This document shows, piece after piece, positions 37,101 to 45,409 of a DNA stretch of 64,000 bases; within the stretch, counting starts at the first letter, position 1; each line of letters begins with the position of its first letter. Location of the stretch: positions 1-64,000 of the forward strand of contig NZ_JAVRIF010000001.1 of assembly GCF_031846185.1 (NCBI RefSeq), written 5' to 3'. Source of the DNA: Thalassotalea_H castellviae (GTDB lineage Bacteria; Pseudomonadota; Gammaproteobacteria; Enterobacterales; Alteromonadaceae). Both the position numbers and the translations under genes were made by a program. Under the pieces are notes generated by a model. It was not told the DNA's origin. It did not search any database and saw only the letters and a program-made list of their open reading frames with translations.

Positions 37101-37445
37101 AATATATAAATCTTTTTTAGAAGCTTCGCCTGGCTTACTACCTGATTCACGTTTTAATAAAAAGCCATCACTTAACCATTTACAGAAGGTTTTATTGCTT
37201 TCATACAAGTCACCTACAGGCAGAGTTTCAAGCTGTAGAATAATGCTATCAATTTCACCTGTGGTAATGTCATCAGCCGCATAACGATTAGCTAAATAGG
37301 CTCTTAAATCATCTTTAATTAGCACCTGCTCAGGTTGTCTAGAGCCATCAGTTGCGGAAAGCTCTGCACCGGAAGTGTATGGATATCCTTGATCACCCAG
37401 TAATTCTATAATGGCTGCTTCTAATTGTGCTTCTGTAAATTTCAT
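34158..37445 (-). CDS. hsdR: Type I restriction enzyme R subunit
   Basis: ATP-dependent translocase and endonuclease of the type I restriction-modification complex (R2M2S). The protein has 1095 residues. The N-terminal nuclease domain shows GILYINGLPVVVFEFKSA (about residue 190, ExK). The SF2 motor has Walker A GATGCGKSF near 342, DEAH (ISDEAHRSQ) near 442, FVGFTGTP and the motif VI-like QTISRVNRKF. A C-terminal helical region should bind the methylase. AAGGAAGT precedes the ATG. The gene is separated from hsdMS by the disrupted RT gene and the Tn3 element, yet appears intact. It overlaps the McrB-like gene. Confidence 0.95.
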   Translation of the reverse strand: MKFTEAQLEAAIIELLGDQGYPYTSGAELSATDGSRQPEQVLIKDDLRAYLANRYAADDITTGEIDSIILQLETLPVGDLYESNKTFCKWLSDGFLLKRESGSKPGEASKKDLYIQLIDYDQVKREEVAVAHESHEVLPMVAEPSVPYVATTQHNIFKMVNQLEIDSPSADNSMRIPDGILYINGLPVVVFEFKSAIREEQASLHDAYVQLTTRYRRDIPQLFVFNALCVISDGVNNKMGNVFASYDFYYAWRKVTGDESIEQDGINGLHTMLQGLFDKERLCDVIRNFIYFPDKSKGEVKIVCRYPQYYAARKLYENIKKERKLPNGEGGSGKGGTYFGATGCGKSFTMQFLSRLLMKSVEFESPTIVLITDRTDLDDQLSQQFSNAKSYIGDDHIVSVESRDQLRQLLKGRQSGGVFLTTIHKFTEDIEVLTERTNVICISDEAHRSQVNLDQKVSITDKGVKRTYGFAKYLHDSLPNATFVGFTGTPIDATLDVFGKVIDAYTMSESVKDEITVRIVYEGRAAKVLLNNAKLEEIEAYYKQCEDSGSNEHQIEESKKATSSMNSILGDPDRIRTLAKDFVEHYEGRINEGSTIKGKAMFVSSSREIAYQFYQELEELRPQWFEILECEKGSTLTEQERKKIKPMERVKMVMTRGKDDTEALYNLLGTKEYRKELDRQFKNDKSNFKIAIVVDMWLTGFDVPFLDTIYIDKPLQKHNLIQTISRVNRKFSGKHKGLVVDYIGIKTAMNKALAQFSKSEETNFEDINQSVIAVKDHLDLLNRIFHKFDSSPYFTGEPVAQLNCLNNAAEFVLSVGKLEKRFMALVKRLKAAYDVCCGSEKLSQQERDFIHFYLAVRSIIYKLTKGEAPDTAQMNAKVREMIAEALKSDGVEEIFKLGNDDGEIDIFDEDYLAKIGKIKLPNTKIMLLQKMLAKAIDEMKKVNLAQGVDFTKRFKALVEKYNERKEEDVLVSEVLEDFSDEIINMFTDLKTEMDSNDDLGISFEEKAFYDILKSLAVKYDFTYPDDKLIDLSQAVKEVVDDKAKYTDWNNRDDIKAELKVDLIMLLARFGYPPVSRDEVYKEIFAQAENFKKNRK

Positions 37446-37468
37446 AAGGTTACTTCCTTTAAACCATC

Positions 37469-37690
37469 TTAGAATTCTGGTGACTCTTCACTTGATTGTT
37501 CAACTGTACCAGCTGCCACTGGAGGTACAGGAGAAAATATATTTCTTATTGCTTCAGACGACATTTCTTGTTGAATTTCAGTACACCTGTTCTCGGCAGC
37601 CGTTATTCTTTCGCCTGGCAAGAAATTTACATTGTTATTCTTTAATATATCGAATACACCGTCACCGTAAGGTTCTTGTATTAACCCTTT
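37469..37690 (-). pseudogene. Severed 3' end of the reverse transcriptase gene
   Basis: In the minus-strand frame, 73 codons plus stop (KGLIQEPYGDGVFDILKNNN... to ...SSEESPEF). They join the RT reading frame exactly when the transposon and one TTTAA copy are removed. The stop at 37469-37471 lies 23 bp before the hsdR ATG. The fragment has no start or ribosome-binding site of its own that I would trust. Confidence 0.85.
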
Positions 37691-37692
37691 AA

Positions 37693-37735
37693 GGGGTTCT
37701 AGGGATTTTCCCCTCTAAAGTAACATAAATCGCCA
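37693..37735 (+). repeat. Left terminal inverted repeat of Tn3 element
   Basis: 43 bp, identical to the reverse complement of 40861-40903. The outer end is GGGG, as usual for Tn3 relatives. Just inside, GCCATACT at 37732-37739 is mirrored by AGTATGGC near 37777, possibly a transposase or host-factor site. Confidence 0.95.
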
Positions 37736-37830
37736 TACTCACCATATTTAAAGGCATACAAAGGTGGGTTACTTCTCCAAAGTATGGCAAATTATGAGGT
37801 TAACAACCCCTTAAACTTAATTTAATTCCT

Positions 37831-40815
37831 ATGGCTATAAAAAACGAACTATCAATTCTTACCAAAGCTGAGCAGCTTGATCTATATTCTCCGCCGCTAT
37901 TATCACTTGAACAACAACGATTGTATTTTACGCCAAACGAGATCGAGTTAACAGAGTTGAAAAGTATTCGCCTAAGGAACCACCGATGCTATTTCATTGC
38001 GTTATTAGGGTATTTTAAGTCTAAGCCTGTGATTCTTTCACCTAGCTTTAACCTCATCTTTGACGATATGCAGTTTATTTCAACGCAAGTTCAAGGAGGC
38101 AAAGGGATCAGGCCTTTCAGCATTAATAAGATGCAGCGTGACCGTATATATCAAAGAATACTGAGGTTATTAAACTATCAGAAATGGGACGAAAGTCTGC
38201 ACTTTGCGCCGCTGTACGAACATCTTGTTATGGTCGGCAAAGCTTGGCTTGAGCCTCGTTATCTATTCGATGCAGCCGCTGAATATCTAGCAACGCATAG
38301 AATTGCCATCCCTAAATATACTGTCTTACAAAAGCTTATCAGTCGTGTTATCCAACAGGTCAAGAAGGCGTTAAATAATAAGCTTCGTATTCATGTTTCA
38401 TCTGAACTACACGGATTTCTAAATACTATTATCGATGACAAAGATGGGCTCTCCTTAAGCCAGCTTCGAGCCGGTGCAAAAAGCGTTATGGTGACAGAGC
38501 TAAAAAAAGAACTGACGGTGTATCATCAGTTACAGCCTTATACAAGACAGATTGATAATGCTGTTAAGGGCTTAGCCTTATCGTCTAAAAACCAACAACA
38601 CTTCGGTGAAATGGTGGATTATTATGGCAGTAAACTAAAACGCTTTAAGCGTCCACAGCAACACCTATGGTTGCTGTGTTTTCTGACTCAACGCATACGG
38701 CAAAGCCTAGAGCGATTGGCTGATGGGTTTATTCATCATATCCGTAAACAACAAGAAGCTGCGCATGCGTTTGCCCAACAGGCAGTGTTTGACTCATGGA
38801 GGTCAGCTGCAGACAATGTCACCAAAGCCGCAGAATTACTGCATCTGTTTGTTGATGACAGTATCGACGATAATCAACCATTTGCAACGGTTAGGCAACA
38901 AGCATTAAGTGTAATGAATAACCAAGATATAGAAACGCTATGCCTGTACTTAAAAAAGCAAAAACGCACGGTAGAAGAATATCAATGGCAATATTATGAT
39001 GATCAAAACGGGTTAATTGAGCAGTTATTAAGGCCCGTGTTTCTATGTCTTGAATGCCAAGCAGGTAAAGGCTCAGAAGCATTAGTGACCCAGCTCAAAA
39101 CCACAAAAACAGAACTATTAGCAGGTAATACATTGCAAACAATGGATAGTACACTTATCCAACAAAAACATCGTCCATGGTTAATTAACAAGGATGTTGT
39201 TCATCCACAGCGATACGAATGGTTGCTTTACCGTCAACTGGCTTCTCGGCTTAATGGTCGAATTTACTTATCAAACGTCACTAAATATCGTGCGCTAGAA
39301 GACGACTTAATTGCATCGTCAATACAGCCTGATCTATTGGCATCATCAACATTGGAAAAGCTAAAGCAGCCGATTCAGAAGCTACTGCAAGTAAAACAAA
39401 TACGCTTAACAACATCCCTAGAAGATGTTGCTCGTCACATTGATAATGGTGATAACCGCAATGTGATCATGAAGAGCCGAAGTGGCACACGATGGCGACT
39501 GCCAGTTAAAGGCTCCCAATCACTTGTCAACAACCCTTTCTTTAAACAAATGATCCCCGTCAGTATTGCTGATGTGTTGCGTTATGTTGAACAAGAAACC
39601 AACTTTATGCAATGCTTCGCACACGTGCTGCCAATACAAAAACAAGTAGGCGCCAATCAGGATGATTTATTGGCTATTCTAATTGCGAATGCGACACATC
39701 GCGGCGTATATGGGATGGCACAAATATCTGATCGCAGTTATGAGCATCTAAGCACTATACAAGCTAATTATATTAGGCCTGAAACCTTGCAAGAGGCTAG
39801 TGATATCATCAATAACGCAGTAGCGGCACTCCCTATTTTCCGCCACTATCACATCCAAGAAGACGTCCTGCACGCCAGTACCGATGGGCAAAAATTTGAA
39901 ACTCACCTTGAGACTTTTAAAACTCGCTACTCCTCGAAATACTTCGGCACCAACAAAGGTATTACGGCCATGACGTTAGTTGCCAATCATAGTGCGTTAA
40001 ATGCCCGTATCATAGGATCTAATGAGCATGAGTCCCATTATATTTACGACTTACTACAATCTAATACTAGTGATCTTAAGCCAGATGTCCTCTCAACCGA
40101 CACCCATGGTGTTAATCATGTTAATTATGCCTTATTGGATTTATGCGGTTATAGTTTTGCGCCTAGGTATGCTCAGTTCACCAGTGTGATCAATGACCTA
40201 TTTAACGTAACTGAAAGCGACGACGGAAACACGCATCTGGCGCTGAAAAAGCCGATAAAAATGAATGTGATTGAAGAAGGCTGGCAGGATATTCAGCGTA
40301 TTGTGTTATCCCTTCAAGAAAAACGCACAACACAGGCATTGCTAGTACGCAAATTATCTGGTTATCCATCTAGACACCCTATATTACAAGCATTAACGGA
40401 ATATAATAGGCTCATCAAAGCCCAATATTTACTTGATTATATTGATGATGCAAGTCTGCGCCAATATGTTCAACGAGCACTGAACCGAGGCGAAGCCTGG
40501 CATTTCCTCAGGCGAGCTATTGCATCGGTCAATCGTGACCAGTTCCGTGGAAAAAACGAATCAGAAATAGTCGTCTGGAACGAGTGTGCCCGTTTGACGG
40601 CAAATGCTATTATCTACTTTAACTCGATGATCCTAAGTCATCTATTACTGCACTTTGAAGAAGTTGGTGACGAGGAAAAAGCAGCAATAACTCGACAAGT
40701 ATCACCCGTTGCATGGCAGAACATTAATCTGAGCGGCACTTATCAGTTCGCTAGTAACCGCAAACTACCTGATTTACAGGAAATAACTAGGCCTATTGTT
40801 GAAAATGAAGTCTAA
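37831..40815 (+). CDS. tnpA: Tn3-family transposase TnpA
   Basis: A DDE transposase of 994 residues, the usual length of the family (about 1000). The N-terminal two-thirds hold the helical DNA-binding and dimerisation part. The catalytic region shows the first Asp in LHASTDGQKFE (about 684), the second in VLSTDTHGVNHVN (about 757), and the Glu in the QFRGKNESEIVVWNEC segment near the C-terminus. Full length and uninterrupted, so probably active. Codon usage looks more G/C-rich than the flanking RT gene, fitting recent arrival. It is transcribed against the host operon. Confidence 0.95.
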   Translation: MAIKNELSILTKAEQLDLYSPPLLSLEQQRLYFTPNEIELTELKSIRLRNHRCYFIALLGYFKSKPVILSPSFNLIFDDMQFISTQVQGGKGIRPFSINKMQRDRIYQRILRLLNYQKWDESLHFAPLYEHLVMVGKAWLEPRYLFDAAAEYLATHRIAIPKYTVLQKLISRVIQQVKKALNNKLRIHVSSELHGFLNTIIDDKDGLSLSQLRAGAKSVMVTELKKELTVYHQLQPYTRQIDNAVKGLALSSKNQQHFGEMVDYYGSKLKRFKRPQQHLWLLCFLTQRIRQSLERLADGFIHHIRKQQEAAHAFAQQAVFDSWRSAADNVTKAAELLHLFVDDSIDDNQPFATVRQQALSVMNNQDIETLCLYLKKQKRTVEEYQWQYYDDQNGLIEQLLRPVFLCLECQAGKGSEALVTQLKTTKTELLAGNTLQTMDSTLIQQKHRPWLINKDVVHPQRYEWLLYRQLASRLNGRIYLSNVTKYRALEDDLIASSIQPDLLASSTLEKLKQPIQKLLQVKQIRLTTSLEDVARHIDNGDNRNVIMKSRSGTRWRLPVKGSQSLVNNPFFKQMIPVSIADVLRYVEQETNFMQCFAHVLPIQKQVGANQDDLLAILIANATHRGVYGMAQISDRSYEHLSTIQANYIRPETLQEASDIINNAVAALPIFRHYHIQEDVLHASTDGQKFETHLETFKTRYSSKYFGTNKGITAMTLVANHSALNARIIGSNEHESHYIYDLLQSNTSDLKPDVLSTDTHGVNHVNYALLDLCGYSFAPRYAQFTSVINDLFNVTESDDGNTHLALKKPIKMNVIEEGWQDIQRIVLSLQEKRTTQALLVRKLSGYPSRHPILQALTEYNRLIKAQYLLDYIDDASLRQYVQRALNRGEAWHFLRRAIASVNRDQFRGKNESEIVVWNECARLTANAIIYFNSMILSHLLLHFEEVGDEEKAAITRQVSPVAWQNINLSGTYQFASNRKLPDLQEITRPIVENEV

Positions 40816-40860
40816 AATGAAAGGTAACCCAGCTCCACAAGCCATTAACTGCGAGGGTTG

Positions 40861-40903
40861 TGGCGATTTATGTTACTTTAGAGGGGAAAATCCCTAGAAC
40901 CCC
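40861..40903 (-). repeat. Right terminal inverted repeat of Tn3 element
   Basis: 43 bp, the perfect inverse of the left end. The truncated RT frame reads into it and terminates at the TAA within it at 40868-40870, adding eleven foreign residues (GVLGIFPSKVT). Confidence 0.95.
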
Positions 40904-42343
40904 TTTAAAATACAACTGATAAAGCAGTAACCAATAATTATCTTTGTCATAATCACTTGCTAGTTGAAGCCAGCTATTAACAAACGCAACGACTTTCTGC
41001 TCGTGAACGCCCATTTCTAGTAAGAGACAAATAGAAACGCAATCTTTACTTGCTATAACTTTTTCTGCAAGTTCATCTTCAACAATAGCTCCAGCTCTTA
41101 ATAATGAATGAAGTGGCCAAGCCATGCCGTCTGAACGTCTTTTATCTGCGTTAACTCTAATTATTTCGATTAATTGAGTACGATAATTAGCAGGATCTAT
41201 TTGCTCATTAGTTAGAATCAAATCTAATAGCGGAAGTAATACAGGAAAGTGCCAGGCTAGATTTAATAATGGCTCTATTAACCAAAAAGCAGCATTATCA
41301 TCTAAGTGAGATAAAACAAGAGAAACAGCATATTTTAATACGCTGCCGTCAGGTGTTAATTTATTAACTTCGATTGCTCTATTAATAAAAGTTAAAACTT
41401 CAGTTGCTGTTAGCTTGGGTTCATTTTCTCCAGCATTTTGTAAACGACTAGGTAAAGCACCCCTAAGCTCTAACACCCAAGTATCTTCGACTCCACTTGG
41501 TAAGTCTTCAACAATTGTTTTTTTGAGATTTAAAGTAAGCTTATAGGTTGCTAATTCATCCCCTAAATCCTGTAAAAATCGCTGCGCTTCTTCATCACTA
41601 TCACAATAACAAGTGTAGTCATCAATATAACGGTAAAACTCATACCCTTTGTCGTTCAATATTTTATCAACACAGCCTAAAATGAGCTCTACAACTACGC
41701 TAGACGTTGCTGAGCCGATTGGAATACCTTGAGTTTCATTACGCTTAGTTTTCCGCTGATACATATCAAGTTGATTAAACCAAGCTTGCCGATCATTCTT
41801 TTGTGCTTTAGCTTGTGGAATGCCCACCGCAGCCCATGGAATGGCATGCGAATAAATACTATTAAAACAATTAGCTATATCAGCTTGAACTCGAAAACGC
41901 TTAGCAAACCCTTTTTGATGAGAACGCGAAACTTTCGCCATAGGTTCTTCATAATTCATCACCATTAAGCGTTTATCTTCTTCATGCAATTCAGGCTTTA
42001 CAATACTATTGTCATTGCCAGTAACTGATTGCAATATGTTCCAGTTATCGTGAATACACTTTGCTAACAATGCATATGATTTAGGATGAATGAGCCCAAG
42101 TACTCTAGGGACATTGTTGTATCTCGTAGCTTTATATTCAACAAGATCATAGCCCCCACCTCGTCTATCACCGACATCTGCCACTGCGGCTAATTCTTCT
42201 GCAATTTCGGGGGTGTATTGCCTAGTTGTAATGCTGGGCGGTAACTCACCAACATTCGCTCTCTGGTTTGGAAAGTAGTTATAACGTGTAAGCGCTTCAT
42301 ACAAAGCTCTTTTACCGTCTGTATCACCATATATTCGACTCAT
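40868..42343 (-). pseudogene. Reverse transcriptase in type I RM operon, 3' end cut by Tn3
   Basis: Encodes 491 residues as it stands; about 552 before the insertion. The RT palm is clear: RFRVQADIANCFNSIYSHAI (first catalytic Asp), QGIPIGSATSSVVVELIL, and YRYIDDYTCYC with the YIDD motif near residue 239. The C-terminal third (about 300-480) is helical and of unknown role. The ATG at 42343 overlaps the hsdS stop as ATGA. A TTG two codons upstream is less likely. The catalytic half is intact, so a shortened enzyme may be made. No maturase, integrase or RNase H domain is visible. It resembles the defence-type (Abi/UG-like) RTs more than retrons or group II introns, but the subgroup is not settled. 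Confidence 0.82.
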
Positions 42344-43746
42344 GCACAATCCTTTGCTGTTGGTATAGTTAATTCACCAGAGATCAGTTTAGGTAGTAGA
42401 GTGTCTCTTGTTTTTTCAAGAGAAGCTATTTGAACACGGTTATTTACCTGTTTATCTGCATATGACTTAAATGTATCTTCGATCTTGGTTGCTAGATTGA
42501 CTGGAGGAAGAACCACTTTTTGCTCAGACAAGATCTTACGACTAAGTTCTGTTTGTCCTGTACTTCCTTCCCCTAGAGCTTCTATACTCCGCTCGTTTGC
42601 TAACATAAGCTGTCCAAAGGTATAAGCTAATATTTTTTCAACATTAGGGCGAACAACTGTAACATGTGAATCAACGATCGTTGGTTCTGGTAAACTATGA
42701 ACTTGGGCAACTCTACCTAGGGTGCCAACACCAGTTGAATTTACCAGTACATCACCAATCAATAACTCTCTACCAGCAACCTTTCTCAATTCGGGGTTAT
42801 TTCTTCTACACAAAGAGAAATTAATTTCATGATTTCTTATACATTTTTGATTGATTACTTGAATACCACCTTCTTCGGTATATTTAGGCGAAATTCCACG
42901 ACGCAATTCAGTTGTTATTTCTGCTAAATCAGAAATTTCCCACCCTTTGGGTATCCAACCGTTGATGCCGATTGAGGGCTCATCGCTTTGTTCAAATTCA
43001 CTCGGGAATAGTTGTTGGATGTCTTCGGGTAATGGTCTAGCGTCTAGCTCACCATTAGCAATTTGTTGCTGTACTTGCTGACGCTGTTCGGCTTTTTTCT
43101 GCAAAGCTTCTGGGAAGTCGTTAACCGACATACCGCTAGCAAGGGCATTGTCAAAAACCGGGTCAAAATCAACAAACCAGCTTTTAAATAACGCTTGCGC
43201 CATTTGTTCAAGGGTTTGATTGGACTTCTGATTTAGCGCAATTTTATCATCCAAAGCACCTAAAACCTTTGAGACCTTGATTTGTTCATCTATTGGCAAA
43301 TAAGGAATTTTAATAGACTTGATAATATCAGGGCTTAAATTAGGTTGACCTGAACCACTTGCAGCGTTGAACAGTATCTTTTCATATTTTTCTGAAGAAA
43401 GTATGTAATACAAATAACCTAAATCAAGAGACTGTTTAGGTACAAATTTACCTACGCGTTGATTAAGCAAAACTTTTTTATTATTAAGGTTTCTGAAACG
43501 TCCAACCCTACCGACACTTCCTTGACCTGTCATTGCAATTAGGACATCGCCATCAGCTAGCAAGAACTTATTTAACTTTTCGTTCATTTTCTCTTCAGAG
43601 AAAAATTGAACATCATTCATTTTTACAACTTTGTTATTAACATTCTTAATCTTAATAACAGGTATCCCTTCAGGATCTTTAAGGTCTTGGCTTTTGAAAG
43701 CAAAACCACCTAAGAAGTTGCAGTGTTCACCAAGACTAACGAGCAT
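42340..43746 (-). CDS. hsdS: Type I restriction enzyme specificity subunit
   Basis: Target-recognition subunit directing both methylation and cleavage. At 468 residues it has the usual two target-recognition domains (about 1-150 and 235-395). Each is followed by a conserved helical spacer: first QKSNQTLEQMAQALFKSWFV, second RVQIASLEKTRDTLLPKLIS. The recognition sequence cannot be read from the protein. The gene overlaps the hsdM end by 11 bp and the RT start by 4 bp. No second hsdS or inverted-repeat recombination site is visible, so phase variation is not indicated. Confidence 0.93.
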   Translation of the reverse strand: MLVSLGEHCNFLGGFAFKSQDLKDPEGIPVIKIKNVNNKVVKMNDVQFFSEEKMNEKLNKFLLADGDVLIAMTGQGSVGRVGRFRNLNNKKVLLNQRVGKFVPKQSLDLGYLYYILSSEKYEKILFNAASGSGQPNLSPDIIKSIKIPYLPIDEQIKVSKVLGALDDKIALNQKSNQTLEQMAQALFKSWFVDFDPVFDNALASGMSVNDFPEALQKKAEQRQQVQQQIANGELDARPLPEDIQQLFPSEFEQSDEPSIGINGWIPKGWEISDLAEITTELRRGISPKYTEEGGIQVINQKCIRNHEINFSLCRRNNPELRKVAGRELLIGDVLVNSTGVGTLGRVAQVHSLPEPTIVDSHVTVVRPNVEKILAYTFGQLMLANERSIEALGEGSTGQTELSRKILSEQKVVLPPVNLATKIEDTFKSYADKQVNNRVQIASLEKTRDTLLPKLISGELTIPTAKDCA

Positions 43747-45334
43747 AACCCAGCACCTCCAAGTTTTGGCGAATAGCTTTATCTAATTCTGCTGCTTGTT
43801 CCATTTGGCTGTATAAAGTTTGGCTTAGCTCTTTCATTTTCACTTCGAAGGGAATGCCATCGTCCTCAATTTCAGCTGCACCAACGTAACGACCTGGTGT
43901 TAATACAAAATCATTCGCTTTAATCTCTTCAAGTGATGCAGATTTACTGTAACCAGCTTTATCTTCATAGCTTTCTAACTCGTTGCCATCGGCATCTTTC
44001 TTCTCGCCTCGCCATGCATGGTAAGTGCGAGCAATATCAGCGATATCCTCAGTGGTTAGCTCTTTATGTACACGGCTGACCATAGTGCCGATTTCACGGG
44101 CATCAATAAATAGCGTTTCACCTTCACGATTACGATAACCTCTTTCAGAATCTTTTTTCTTATTCTTGGTGATAAACCATAAACACACCGGAATTTGTGT
44201 GGTGTAGAAAAGCTGCCCCGGTAAGGCGATCATACAATCAACTAAATCTTGCTCGATGATTTTTTGGCGAATAGCACCTTCGCCACCGGTATTTGAACTC
44301 ATTGAGCCATTGGCCAGTACAAAACCTGCGGTGCCATTTTCACTAAGCTTTGAGATCATGTGCATGATCCACGCATAGTTAGCATTACCTGTTGGTGGTA
44401 CATCAAAACCAGCCCAACGGCCATCGTCTACTAATTCGCTATCACCACGCCATTGCTTTTGGTTAAACGGCGGGTTTGCCATGATGAAATCGGCTTTTAA
44501 ATCAGGATGCTGATCTTTAAAGAAACTATCACCAGCCACTTCACCTAAATTACCTGAAATACCGCGAACCGCTAAGTTCATTTTGGCTAGTTTATAGGTG
44601 GTATTGGTGTATTCTTGGCCGTAAATTGAAATGTCTTTACGGTTGCCTTTGTGGCTGTCGATAAACTTTAACGACTGGACAAACATACCGCCAGAACCAC
44701 AACATGGGTCGTAAATTTTACCTTTAAATGGCTCAATCATTTCAGCAATTAACGCAACGACAGATTTTGGCGTATAGAATTCACCACCGCCTTTGCCTTC
44801 GCTTGAGGCAAACTTACCTAAAAAATATTCGTATACTCGACCGACTAAATCTTCTTCGGTCATTTCACATTCGCTAGCGGCTGTGTCGATGTTATTAATA
44901 GTATCGATAAGTGACGCGAGCTTACTGGTAACAAGCCCTAAACGGCTAAAGTAGTTTTCTGGCAATGCGCCTTTTAACGATGGGTTATTCTTTTCAACCG
45001 TGTGCAATGCCGTATCAATTTTTACCGCAATGTCGTCTTGCTTCATGTTCTTTTTAATAAACGACCAACGAGCTTCTTCAGGCAGGTAGAACACGTTGTC
45101 TTGCATATAGAACTCAACTTGGTCTACAAAGTCGCCCATACCACCATCAATCAAGGCTTGGCGTTTATCTTCAAACTTATCACTGATAAATTTTAGGAAG
45201 ATAAGGCTTAATACCACATGCTTGTATTCAGACGACTCAACACTACCACGCAGTTTATTAGCGGTATCCCATAAGGTTTCTTCAAAATTAGTGTTTTTTT
45301 GGGTCGTACTTTTTTTACTTTTGGCGGTTGCCAT
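43736..45334 (-). CDS. hsdM: Type I restriction-modification N6-adenine methylase
   Basis: Methylates adenine at the site chosen by HsdS, protecting host DNA. The 532-residue protein has the N-terminal HsdM_N helical domain (FEETLWDTANKLRGSVESSEY). The SAM-binding IYDPCCGSGGMFVQS and the catalytic NPPF motif (FIMANPPFNQKQW, near 286) follow. KFASSEGKGGGEFYTPKSVV is also canonical. It has its own 75-bp upstream spacer after the helicase gene, so a local promoter is possible. Confidence 0.95.
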   Translation of the reverse strand: MATAKSKKSTTQKNTNFEETLWDTANKLRGSVESSEYKHVVLSLIFLKFISDKFEDKRQALIDGGMGDFVDQVEFYMQDNVFYLPEEARWSFIKKNMKQDDIAVKIDTALHTVEKNNPSLKGALPENYFSRLGLVTSKLASLIDTINNIDTAASECEMTEEDLVGRVYEYFLGKFASSEGKGGGEFYTPKSVVALIAEMIEPFKGKIYDPCCGSGGMFVQSLKFIDSHKGNRKDISIYGQEYTNTTYKLAKMNLAVRGISGNLGEVAGDSFFKDQHPDLKADFIMANPPFNQKQWRGDSELVDDGRWAGFDVPPTGNANYAWIMHMISKLSENGTAGFVLANGSMSSNTGGEGAIRQKIIEQDLVDCMIALPGQLFYTTQIPVCLWFITKNKKKDSERGYRNREGETLFIDAREIGTMVSRVHKELTTEDIADIARTYHAWRGEKKDADGNELESYEDKAGYSKSASLEEIKANDFVLTPGRYVGAAEIEDDGIPFEVKMKELSQTLYSQMEQAAELDKAIRQNLEVLGYAR

Positions 45335-45409
45335 AAATTTTACCTTTAATTCAATTTTAAGCGGTGCTCTAAATCTTTTAGTAACATCGCATATTTAATT
45401 TGTTATTAA

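Larger units (their letters stand above)
37693..40903 (+). mobile_element. Tn3-family transposon, tnpA only
   Basis: A 3211-bp element. Perfect 43-bp terminal inverted repeats lie at 37693-37735 and 40861-40903, each starting GGGGTTCTAGGG at the outer end. A 5-bp direct target duplication TTTAA flanks it (37688-37692 and 40904-40908). Both features are diagnostic of Tn3-type replicative transposition. The only gene is tnpA. There is no resolvase and no room for passenger genes, since only 95 bp lie between the left repeat and tnpA and 45 bp at the right. Perfect repeats and intact target copies indicate a recent insertion. Confidence 0.97.

Noticed and set aside
42340..43746. Retron-type non-coding RNA upstream of the RT
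   Set aside because: The RT start overlaps the hsdS stop, leaving no space for an msr-msd region on that side. The restored 3' end is only 23 bp from hsdR.
42340..43746. Phase-variable hsdS with inverted repeats
   Set aside because: Only one hsdS copy, no adjacent recombinase and no long inverted repeat within the gene were seen.
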